From: Planctomycetota bacterium
GTDB taxonomy: Bacteria > Planctomycetota > Phycisphaerae > WQYP01
Direction of reading: 5' to 3'
DNA: 5,049 nt
NCBI GenBank assembly: GCA_021852245.1
Contig: JAJZNY010000305.1
Coordinates: 1 to 5,049, forward strand
Of the stretch, positions 1 through 5,049 are shown piece after piece (position 1 is the first letter of the stretch; each line of letters opens with the position of its first letter). The translations under genes were made by a program, and so were the position numbers. The notes beneath the pieces were generated by a model. The model was given only the letters and a program-made list of their open reading frames with translations, was not told where the DNA came from and ran no database searches.

Positions 1-517
1 GCTTCGCATCCAGATTCGAAAGCGGTTCATCAAACAGAAATGCCTGCGGGTTGCGGACAATCGCCCGCCCCAGGGCCACACGTTGCCGCTGGCCGCCGGA
101 AAGTGCCTTCGGTTTGCGGGCCAGAACATCCGCCAGTCCCAGCGATTTCGCCACTTCCCTCACCCGCTGGTCGATCATCGCACGGGTAAGGCCCAGTTCA
201 CGGCGCCGCATCTCCAGCGAAAATGCCATGTTCTTATACACACTCATGTGCGGATACAGAGCGTAATTCTGAAACACCATCGCGATGTCGCGATCCTTGG
301 GCGCCACATCGTTCACCACCCGCCCGTTGATCTTCAGTTGCCCCGACGAAATCGCCTCCAGCCCCGCAATCATCCGCAGCGTGGTCGTCTTCCCGCAGCC
401 GGACGGGCCCACCAGTACGATGAATTCATGATCTCCGATGGTAAGTGAAATATTATTAACAGCCGGTGTCCCGTCGGCGTAGATCTTCGATACATTTTCC
501 AGTTCAACCGTCGCCAA
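1..517 (-). CDS. ugpC: Sugar ABC transporter ATP-binding protein, MalK/UgpC/MsmX family (3' end cut by window edge)
   Basis: This is the cytoplasmic ATPase that powers a binding-protein-dependent importer for sugars or glycerol-3-phosphate. The 172 visible residues cover almost the whole nucleotide-binding domain. They include Walker A GPSGCGKT (about 37-44), the Q-loop in [12 protein letters not shown] (Q83), the signature [14 protein letters not shown] (from about 139), Walker B FLFDEP (160-165) and the D-loop SNLDAK. The motif [13 protein letters not shown] is typical of the MalK/UgpC/MsmX group, whose members usually have about 350-370 residues, so the H-loop and the C-terminal TOBE/OB regulatory domain lie outside the window. 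The start is TTG at 515-517. No ATG or GTG lies between the upstream in-frame TGA (530-532) and the conserved N-terminus ([10 protein letters not shown]), and a GAAGG sits nine bases ahead of the TTG. It lies 139 bp downstream of phoU in the same direction. The substrate cannot be told because permease and binding-protein genes are not visible. Such ATPases often serve several importers. The symbol is a family-level name. Confidence 0.93.
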   Translation of the reverse strand, partial: MATVELENVSKIYADGTPAVNNISLTIGDHEFIVLVGPSGCGKTTTLRMIAGLEAISSGQLKINGRVVNDVAPKDRDIAMVFQNYALYPHMSVYKNMAFSLEMRRRELGLTRAMIDQRVREVAKSLGLADVLARKPKALSGGQRQRVALGRAIVRNPQAFLFDEPLSNLDAK

Positions 518-526
518 TGTGCTTCG

Positions 527-531
527 CCTTC
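527..531 (-). promoter_or_regulatory. Ribosome binding site of the ABC ATPase gene
   Basis: On the minus strand this reads GAAGG, nine bases ahead of the TTG at 515-517. It matters because the gene has no ATG start. An in-frame TGA overlaps the site (530-532), so the TTG is the only reasonable start that keeps the conserved N-terminus. Confidence 0.6.
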
Positions 532-656
532 AATCCCGTCGTGATCGTCCGTTGCGTCATTCCACGGCCCATCCGTTCTTCACCTTCGCCCCGCCCGCAA
601 TCCGCAGAATCCCACACCCTCCGGAAAGGATAGCCCCGCTCGCCTGCTCCGCCTCC

Positions 657-1367
657 TCAATGCACGTGACGTATGATCTGCCCGCGGACCAGAAATACAA
701 TCTCCTCCGCGATATTCGTGCAATGATCCGCGATCCGCTCAAAATTCTTCGCCACCATGATCATCGATAAATCAGCGGGTATCCGATTGGCGTGCGCCGC
801 CATCTGCGTCTGCAGATCATTATAAATCTGGTGATACAACGCATCGATGAGATCATCCCCCCGGCAGATCGCATCCGCCAGCGATGGATCGTTCAGCCCC
901 AGGCATCGCGTGGTATCACGAAGCTGCTTGAGCGTCGATCTCGCCATGCCCGCCAGTTCCACCGGAATCTCCTGCCCCGCCTGCGCAAAGTCCGGCACCA
1001 TCAGCGCGATGTTGTACGCACAATCACCAATCCGCTCCAAGTCACTGTTGATCTTCACAATCGCAAACACCGTCCGCAGATCCTGCGCCGTCGGCTGGTG
1101 CTCCGCCAGCAGGTTGATCGCCGCCCGCTCAATCTGAACCTCCTCCGCATCAATCTGCTGTTCATTATCAATGACCGACTGCGCAATCTCCGGCTTCCGC
1201 GAGATCACCGCCTCCGTCACCTGTTCACATGTCCCCTGCACCAGTGCCGCCATATCCACACACCGGTTGAGCAAGGTTTCCAAGGCATGCGCAAATTGAA
1301 CCGACAACGTTTCATTCCTGCAATAAACGACGCGAAAGAAGTATATCGGCAAGACCGGGGAATACAC
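657..1367 (-). CDS. phoU: Phosphate signalling/transport accessory protein PhoU
   Basis: PhoU is a cytoplasmic all-helical protein. It links the Pst phosphate transporter to the PhoR/PhoB two-component system and keeps the Pho regulon off when phosphate is plentiful. The 236 residues carry both halves of the family's tandem three-helix fold, each with its metal-binding signature. The first is E-R-I-G-D (about 111-115, followed by CAYNIA), and the second is E-R-I-A-D (about 210-214, followed by HCTNIAEEI). The conserved QPTAQDLR stretch (91-98) precedes the first signature. The end matches the usual family C-terminus (VRGQIIRHV), so it is complete. I chose GTG at 1365-1367 because a perfect AGGAGG lies seven bases upstream. 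The first 20 residues (MYSPVLPIYFF...) do not look like PhoU, however. An in-frame TTG at 1305-1307, with AGGA eight bases ahead, would give a 216-residue protein starting MSVQFAHALE, also within the family range. No pstB is visible; the downstream neighbour is a sugar-type ABC ATPase. No clear Pho box was seen upstream. Confidence 0.93.
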   Translation of the reverse strand: MYSPVLPIYFFRVVYCRNETLSVQFAHALETLLNRCVDMAALVQGTCEQVTEAVISRKPEIAQSVIDNEQQIDAEEVQIERAAINLLAEHQPTAQDLRTVFAIVKINSDLERIGDCAYNIALMVPDFAQAGQEIPVELAGMARSTLKQLRDTTRCLGLNDPSLADAICRGDDLIDALYHQIYNDLQTQMAAHANRIPADLSMIMVAKNFERIADHCTNIAEEIVFLVRGQIIRHVH

Positions 1368-1374
1368 AAACTTC

Positions 1375-1380
1375 CCTCCT
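1375..1380 (-). promoter_or_regulatory. Strong Shine-Dalgarno of phoU
   Basis: The minus strand reads AGGAGG, seven bases ahead of the GTG at 1365-1367. This near-perfect site argues for the GTG over the internal TTG at 1305-1307, although the first 20 residues it adds are not typical for PhoU. The site is embedded in a G-rich run (1374-1389). Confidence 0.65.
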
Positions 1381-1497
1381 CCCCGCTCCAGTCAACCATC
1401 CGAATGGCTCCCGGCCGACCGCCTCGTCGCCTACCGCCGCCGCTCCGCCTCCCGAACTTTGCCAAATGCCGCCTCCGGTGTTAAAGTGCCCGGCGAT

Positions 1498-1854
1498 ATG
1501 ACCAACACCCCATCACAAATCATCCGCTCCAAACAGCATGGGGTCGCTTGGCTGCTCCTCTCAACCTGCACCATTTTTTTCGGCGGCTGCACCCATATCG
1601 CCGGGGTCGTCGTTTATCAGGGTTCGCACATTCCCGCCAAAGGGGCCGTCGTAAGTGTCGGCGAACCCGCCACCGGTTTCAGCTACCAGCCGCACCCCGT
1701 CGACAAGACCGGCCATTTCAGTTTCTATACCGATCCTCTGGATACCTCCAATATCTGGGTTGTTCCCCCGCACGGTGATCCATCTTTGGACGCCATCCAT
1801 CTTCAACCCAGCCAGATCAGTTCACACATGTATGTTGTTTTGCCAAGCCAATAA
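1498..1854 (+). CDS. Small predicted lipoprotein with carboxypeptidase-regulatory-like domain
   Basis: No named gene is recognised. From ATG 1498 the product has 118 residues. A polar, basic n-region (to about residue 14) is followed by a hydrophobic stretch WLLLSTCTIFF and then FGGC-T, a slightly non-standard lipobox that would make Cys31 the lipidated residue. The mature part of about 88 residues starts IAGVVVYQG, then KGAVVSVGEPATGFSY, then DKTGHFSFYTD. This is the pattern of a single carboxypeptidase-regulatory-like/transthyretin-type beta-sandwich (a G-x-V strand, a variable 'added feature' strand, then D-x-x-G-x-F). Such domains are structural or binding modules on surface proteins and have no catalytic residues. 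It probably sits in the outer membrane or periplasm. The frame is open back to a TTG at 1459, but ATG 1498 gives a normal lipoprotein signal. No good Shine-Dalgarno is visible before it. It is divergent from phoU, with 130 bp between the starts. It could be a fast-evolving lineage-specific protein. Confidence 0.7.
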   Translation: MTNTPSQIIRSKQHGVAWLLLSTCTIFFGGCTHIAGVVVYQGSHIPAKGAVVSVGEPATGFSYQPHPVDKTGHFSFYTDPLDTSNIWVVPPHGDPSLDAIHLQPSQISSHMYVVLPSQ

Positions 1855-1955
1855 ATTTAGGCAGCCGGACATTTGAAGCCCAATTTCCCCTCTCCAGCGT
1901 CCCATTCACTCATCCCGTGAAAAAAGCCGGCAGTAAAAAAAAATCAATTCAAGGC

Positions 1956-1984
1956 TCACCATTCGTTAGCGCATGCCCTATAAC
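1956..1984 (+). promoter_or_regulatory. Possible housekeeping promoter for the protease gene
   Basis: TATAAC (1979-1984) matches the -10 consensus at five of six positions. Seventeen bases upstream, TCACCA (1956-1961) matches -35 at only three of six. A nine-A tract (1936-1944) lies where an UP element could help a weak -35. Transcription from here would leave a leader of about 205 nt. The evidence is a consensus match only. Confidence 0.22.
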
Positions 1985-2048
1985 ATAGTTTGCAGGGTTT
2001 TCGGCAGATGAATATTTGCGTCGGCGCGCCATGCCCGCTATTCTTGAA

Positions 2049-2106
2049 TCAGCCCCACTGGAGGGGCAGAGATTAAGCTCACAGAAGGGCGAAACAGAAA
2101 TCTGCC
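2049..2106 (+). other. Overlapping, mutually exclusive inverted repeats in the protease leader
   Basis: GCCCC (2052-2056) pairs with GGGGC (2063-2067) around a six-base loop, and the stem can extend to TC/GA at 2049-2050 and 2069-2070 across an A-A mismatch. Alternatively GGCAGA (2065-2070) pairs with TCTGCC (2101-2106). Both pairings use bases 2065-2070, so they cannot form together. This is the layout of a switching leader, but I could not match it to a known riboswitch, and pairings of this length can occur by chance. Confidence 0.3.
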
Positions 2107-2113
2107 ACCGGCG

Positions 2114-2131
2114 TCAAACGTTTCCGTTTGA
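2114..2131 (+). other. Perfect 7-bp inverted repeat, tetraloop hairpin
   Basis: TCAAACG (2114-2120) and CGTTTGA (2125-2131) are perfect inverted repeats separated by TTTC. It can be read as an RNA hairpin in the leader or as a DNA operator for a dimeric regulator. No T-run follows, so it is not a rho-independent terminator. It lies 66 bp before the protease start. Confidence 0.4.
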
Positions 2132-2181
2132 TAACTGTCATCATGCAGGCTGGAGGGAAGTTTTGCCCAGCGATTTATCTT

Positions 2182-2186
2182 GGAGG
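2182..2186 (+). promoter_or_regulatory. Ribosome binding site of the PEP-CTERM protease
   Basis: GGAGG lies 11 bases ahead of ATG 2198. It overlaps the TTG at 2180, so that upstream in-frame TTG is an unlikely start. It supports ATG 2198 over ATG 2255, which has no such site. Confidence 0.6.
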
Positions 2187-2197
2187 CTGCCTTAATC

Positions 2198-3868
2198 ATG
2201 CATTCTACTATCTGCGACCAAACCCTTCTGACTCTTTATCGGTCCCGCCGGCGCATGGCCGTATTACTTGGAGGCGCGGCGATGGCGGCCGCAACTACGG
2301 CATTCGCCACTCCCAGCGGCATCGGTTTAACTGCGTTGCTTTCAGCAAATCCAAACTTAACGGGCGCCGGCGTCAACGTAGCCCAGGTGGAAGCCTCCCT
2401 GACTCAATCCACCTCATCCACCTCCACATCTTCCCCGGATGAATTCGAGGTAAATCCCACCGCCGTGAATCAGCCCCAATCCCTTTTCACCTACATCAAC
2501 GATCAGGGCACTCAAACCACATCCTACACCTCCGCCGAAGGTTCCTCCCATGCCGACACCGTTGGCAATCTCTTTTACGGTGGCGTTCCATCCGGATCAT
2601 CCTCTTCCTACGGCGTCGCACCCGGTGTGGCAAGCGTCGCAAATTACGATGCCGGTTGGTTTGGCGGTAACAACATCGGCCTCTCCGAAAATAGTACAAC
2701 GCAGATGCTCTACCCCACCGGCGTCCAGAACCCGACCGTCAATAACGCCCAAGTCATCAACCAGAGCTTCATCTTTTCCATCCCATCCACCTTTACCACC
2801 GCCGAGCAGGATCAATACATTCAGAATGTCGACTGGGCCTATGACCAATATGTCAATACCTACAACACCATCATCGTCAGCGCCGTTGGAAATGATGCCA
2901 ATCCATCCACCACCCCGTATCAAATTAATCCGCCGGCCACCGCGTACAATTCAATTGCCGTCGGCTCCTACAACGGCCTGACGGAAGACGGCCCCACGTT
3001 TGACGGCCGCAGCAAGCCCGATATCGTCGCGCCCGGCAGCGAGACCAGCTACGCCACTCCGCTTGTTTCCGGCGCAGCGGCCCTCATGGTCCAAGCCGGC
3101 AATCTTTCCACGGGTTACTCTGCAACCACCGCCGGAGGCTGGACTCAGTCGCAGTATGATGCCAATGCCGTTCTGCCGCAGACCGTCAAGGCCCTGCTCA
3201 TGAACGGTGCCGTCCAACCCACGGGCTGGACGCATACCGCCACCGCACCGCTCGATCCGCGATACGGCGCCGGCGTCCTCAATGTCAATAACGCCTATCA
3301 GATTCTTGCCGCCGGCCGTGCCGCCGCCACCGCGTCCAATACCAGCACCGCTGTCATGACCACTCCCACCATTACTCAGGCCTCCGGTTGGGATGTTGAG
3401 ACGCTCGATAATAATGGGCCGCACGCAGTGATAAATCTCTCCACCTTTGTCGACCACTACGTCTTCACCGCCGTCGCCGCGAATCCGGGCCAGATCGATT
3501 CCTTCAAGGCCACATTGGTCTGGAACGCCCAGACCAACAGCGGCACCCCCCTCAACACCACCTTTTCCGAAAAGCAGACCCCGATCTTTCTTGAACTCTA
3601 TAACGCCGCCAACGGCTCGCTCGTTTCGGAAAGCATCAGCACCGTTGATAACGTTCAGCAGGTCGACGCCTTGCTTACGCCCGGCAACAATTACGATCTG
3701 CAGGTGCTCACCAGCGGCAGTAATTTCAGCAGCAGCGATGTCTACGCCCTCGCCTTTTCCACCTCGCCCGTTGCCGTCGCCACTCCCGAACCCGCCGCGT
3801 TGGGTCTGATGGCCATTGGAGCCGGATTGTTGCTTTTACACCGCCGTCGTCGATCACCGGGCATCTAA
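2198..3868 (+). CDS. Secreted S8 (subtilisin-like) serine protease with PEP-CTERM anchor
   Basis: The 556-residue product from ATG 2198 is probably exported by Sec and then processed by an exosortase at the cell surface. It starts with a long n-region ending RSRRR (about 16-19), then a hydrophobic core and a likely cleavage after AFA (about 37). The S8 catalytic domain spans about 55-375. GVNVAQVEA (58-66) takes the place of the Asp motif. SSHADTVG carries the His (H118), SAVGND the oxyanion Asn (N232) and TSYATPLVSGAAALM the nucleophile Ser (S284). GRSKPDIVAPG (270-280) is the usual S8 segment before the Ser. Two oddities are Glu65 where Asp is expected and only three residues between APG and TS, where most subtilases have a longer loop. 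A Ser/Thr-rich run (about 70-79) follows E65. Residues about 390-525 form a predicted beta-rich C-terminal domain (LELYNAANGSLVSES, DNVQQVDALLTPGNNYDLQV), as in many secreted S8 proteases. A PEP-CTERM tail ends the protein. Substrate is unknown. It may be a low-activity or substrate-specialised peptidase. Confidence 0.88.
   Translation: MHSTICDQTLLTLYRSRRRMAVLLGGAAMAAATTAFATPSGIGLTALLSANPNLTGAGVNVAQVEASLTQSTSSTSTSSPDEFEVNPTAVNQPQSLFTYINDQGTQTTSYTSAEGSSHADTVGNLFYGGVPSGSSSSYGVAPGVASVANYDAGWFGGNNIGLSENSTTQMLYPTGVQNPTVNNAQVINQSFIFSIPSTFTTAEQDQYIQNVDWAYDQYVNTYNTIIVSAVGNDANPSTTPYQINPPATAYNSIAVGSYNGLTEDGPTFDGRSKPDIVAPGSETSYATPLVSGAAALMVQAGNLSTGYSATTAGGWTQSQYDANAVLPQTVKALLMNGAVQPTGWTHTATAPLDPRYGAGVLNVNNAYQILAAGRAAATASNTSTAVMTTPTITQASGWDVETLDNNGPHAVINLSTFVDHYVFTAVAANPGQIDSFKATLVWNAQTNSGTPLNTTFSEKQTPIFLELYNAANGSLVSESISTVDNVQQVDALLTPGNNYDLQVLTSGSNFSSSDVYALAFSTSPVAVATPEPAALGLMAIGAGLLLLHRRRRSPGI
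3785..3853 (+). other. PEP-CTERM/exosortase sorting signal (residues 530-552 of the protease)
   Basis: PEP at residues 530-532 is followed by a 15-residue hydrophobic segment (AALGLMAIGAGLLLL) and a basic end HRRRR. This three-part layout is the PEP-CTERM signal recognised by exosortases in bacteria with an outer membrane. It implies that an exosortase gene exists elsewhere in the genome. The short form with a run of Arg is common in planctomycetes and verrucomicrobia. Confidence 0.9.
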
Positions 3869-4110
3869 TGGTCGCAATCGCACGGCTGAATCACGGGTGT
3901 CATCAACAGCACGCTCACAGACGATGGGGTTGTTGTTTTCACCATCGGTTCAATATCCCGCACTATGCCGTGATATTGATATAGATTTATGTGCAATTCT
4001 GATTTCGATACGCGGCTCCGTCCACGCATAACCAGCGAGTCGTTCCGACATTTCGATATTGCGCAATACCCAAATCTGACCTCTGCCTGGTACGCGCATT
4101 GATCGCGAAA
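3869..4110. other. Convergent intergenic region between protease and fucosidase
   Basis: The 242 bp between two converging genes carry no convincing coding sequence. CGATGG (3922-3927) and CCATCG (3942-3947) form a 6-bp inverted repeat with a 14-base loop. An outer 7-bp pair ATCACGG (3890-3896) and CCGTGAT (3968-3974) encloses it. Neither is followed by a T-run, so a classical terminator is not visible on either strand. A perfect 12-bp palindrome, TATTGCGCAATA, lies at 4057-4068. GC falls below that of the protease gene. Confidence 0.6.
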
Positions 4111-5049
4111 TCATTCGAATTTGACTTTGAATGCGAAAGCGTACTCTCCGGGTTTATGCTTGGGCGGAACAATAGTCAGCGATTGATTGGTTTGTTTCCA
4201 CGAAAGCTTTTCGTGACAACCAAGCAACTCCACTGCCGCAATTTTTCCGGGTTTGGTATCTGCGCCCAACCCCAATGATCGAATCACAAAGTCTGTAGTC
4301 TGCCAGCCAAGACATATGGCATACACAACGGTACCCGCCTTGTTACGGGTAAACCGGACAGTTCCCGGCCCAAGATTTTTAGTCGATGCATATCCGTTGT
4401 ATGCCCCCGTTGTTCCTTTTGGATTGTTGGAAGTATCGGCAGCCACCTCTAACATGCCTTCACCAAAAACCTTCCAGGGGCGGGTTGAGTAGATGGCCTC
4501 TCCATTCGTGGCAAACCACGCGGCCAATTCTTCAAGAATCAATCTTTCCTTACGATCTATAGTGCCGTCTGGTTTACCAGGAATATTCAGGATGAACGTG
4601 CCGTTTTTACTGACCGCATCAACCATCCAGTGAATAATCTGCCGCGGCTGCAGGTAGCCCCCATATTTACCGGGATGATTAAAAAGCGCCCGCTGGTAAT
4701 GCCACTGCCCGATGCATGTTTCGGACTGCCACGGGTATTCCATGATTTGGTCCGTCACGCCTCGCTCCAGATCCGCAACGACTGATTTGGTAATGTCGAG
4801 CGGGACGTACTTCACATTGATGACGGCCTGCACGCTTCCGTGCATTTTGAGGCTGCGATTGTAGAAGTAGGCGCCGATATTCATACCCGCCCAGCCCAAT
4901 GGGAGCAGATCATTATCAAAATATAGAACGTCTGGATTGTACTGGTCGATCAGATCTCGGGTACGATCGTAAAAGTTCTTACTGAAGGTGAAGTCGGGCA
5001 GTGCATTGCGAGGATGTTTTGGCCCGTATAATTGCTGTGGATCGAGACC
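4111..5049 (-). CDS. Alpha-L-fucosidase, glycoside hydrolase family 29 (5' part cut by window edge)
   Basis: GH29 enzymes are retaining exo-hydrolases that remove terminal alpha-L-fucose from glycans and fucosylated polysaccharides. The 312 visible residues read in from the right edge without a stop. YNPDVLYFDND (37-47) holds the family's nucleophile Asp in the position of the usual PD-x-x-W-F/S-D motif (D45 here). DLERGVTDQIMEYPWQSETCIGQWHYQ (about 94-119) matches the conserved segment that in many members carries the acid/base region; E110 is a candidate for that role, though its position varies in the family. VSKNG and LNIPGKPDGTID (about 146-165), followed by a helix ending AAWFATNGEAIY and then STRPW, are strong GH29 marks. 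The remainder (about 190-312) is the usual C-terminal beta-sandwich domain, ending FKVKFE before TGA at 4111-4113. About 150-200 N-terminal residues, including any signal peptide, are outside. Hand counts of three 60-base lines give 47-52% GC, lower than most of the neighbouring coding sequence. Confidence 0.92.
   Translation of the reverse strand, partial: GLDPQQLYGPKHPRNALPDFTFSKNFYDRTRDLIDQYNPDVLYFDNDLLPLGWAGMNIGAYFYNRSLKMHGSVQAVINVKYVPLDITKSVVADLERGVTDQIMEYPWQSETCIGQWHYQRALFNHPGKYGGYLQPRQIIHWMVDAVSKNGTFILNIPGKPDGTIDRKERLILEELAAWFATNGEAIYSTRPWKVFGEGMLEVAADTSNNPKGTTGAYNGYASTKNLGPGTVRFTRNKAGTVVYAICLGWQTTDFVIRSLGLGADTKPGKIAAVELLGCHEKLSWKQTNQSLTIVPPKHKPGEYAFAFKVKFE

Larger units (their letters stand above)
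1855..2197 (+). other. 343-bp non-coding region upstream of the PEP-CTERM protease
   Basis: No convincing gene lies here. No T-rich rho-independent terminator is visible for the lipoprotein gene on its left. The left half has two A-runs (1920-1926 and 1936-1944) whose starts are 16 bases apart, around a GCCGGC palindrome. A TATAAC follows at 1979-1984. The right half has several inverted repeats (2049-2070, 2065-2106, 2114-2131) before the protease's GGAGG. The layout fits a promoter with a long structured 5' leader, but this is inference. A 54-codon open frame (2031-2195) is discussed as a finding. Confidence 0.6.

Noticed and set aside
557..742. Minus-strand frame of 61 codons between phoU and the ABC ATPase
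   Set aside because: It overlaps the phoU 3' end in another frame, lacks a ribosome binding site and has no recognisable features.
792..1484. Long open frame on the plus strand opposite phoU
   Set aside because: It is antisense to a clear PhoU. Its product is full of Arg, Leu and His with no recognisable domain, as expected for a shadow of a GC-rich gene.
1368..1497. Pho box in the divergent region upstream of phoU
   Set aside because: I looked for CTGTCAT-like direct repeats at 11-base spacing and saw none. This does not exclude a lineage-specific motif.
2114..2131. Rho-independent terminator
   Set aside because: The hairpin is A/T-rich in its stem and is followed by AACTGTCATC, not a T-run.
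2151..2166. Sigma-54-like promoter (TGG...TTTTGC) just before the protease
   Set aside because: The GG at 2152-2153 and GC at 2165-2166 are 11 bases apart, while sigma-54 promoters need 10, and the rest of the match is poor. The location would be right for a start near 2178, so a mapped transcript end could revive it.
2128..2442. Plus-strand frame starting at TTG 2128 across the protease start
   Set aside because: It overlaps the protease signal peptide in another frame and has no domain or good start. It is a shadow.
2951..3457. Long minus-strand open frame inside the protease gene
   Set aside because: It is a Gly- and Ile-rich shadow of the S8 coding strand, with no ribosome binding site or known motif.
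3987..4172. Minus-strand 61-codon frame at the 3' end of the fucosidase
   Set aside because: It overlaps the fucosidase end in another frame and shows no ribosome binding site or domain.

Overview
The window holds five protein genes, two of them cut by the window ends. It looks like a chromosomal segment of a Gram-negative-type bacterium that secretes many proteins, most likely a planctomycete (Phycisphaerae-like) or a verrucomicrobial relative. The evidence for this is a PEP-CTERM/exosortase sorting tail on a secreted protease, a GH29 alpha-L-fucosidase, a small lipoprotein, use of TTG and GTG starts, and a GC content of about 60% over most genes. The lineage is an inference from these traits. 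There is no rRNA or other phylogenetic marker here.

Left part, minus strand. phoU (657-1367) is followed 139 bp downstream, in the same direction, by the N-terminal 172 residues of a MalK/UgpC/MsmX-type sugar ABC transporter ATPase (1-517, running off the left edge). PhoU normally accompanies the PstSCAB phosphate transporter. Here its visible downstream neighbour is a carbohydrate-importer type ATPase instead. The two may share a transcript, but the sequence does not prove it.

Middle, plus strand. Divergent from phoU lies a gene for a 118-residue predicted lipoprotein with a single carboxypeptidase-regulatory-like (transthyretin-like) beta-sandwich (1498-1854). After it comes a 343-bp non-coding stretch with A-tracts, a possible promoter and several inverted repeats. 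This leads into a 556-residue S8 (subtilisin-like) protease with a signal peptide and a C-terminal PEP-CTERM anchor (2198-3868). Its His, oxyanion Asn and Ser motifs are clear, but the position of the catalytic Asp appears to be Glu, and the loop before the Ser motif is very short.

Right part. After a 242-bp convergent intergenic region comes the C-terminal 312 residues of a GH29 alpha-L-fucosidase on the minus strand (4111-5049, 5' end outside the window). Its GC content is visibly lower (about 50%) than that of the genes to its left.

The genes do not form one obvious pathway. The common themes are polysaccharide use (sugar ABC ATPase, fucosidase) and surface or secreted proteins (lipoprotein, PEP-CTERM protease). 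I found no CRISPR array, tRNA, rRNA, insertion sequence or clear defence system. The most interesting leads are the variant active site of the PEP-CTERM protease and the structured leader in front of it.
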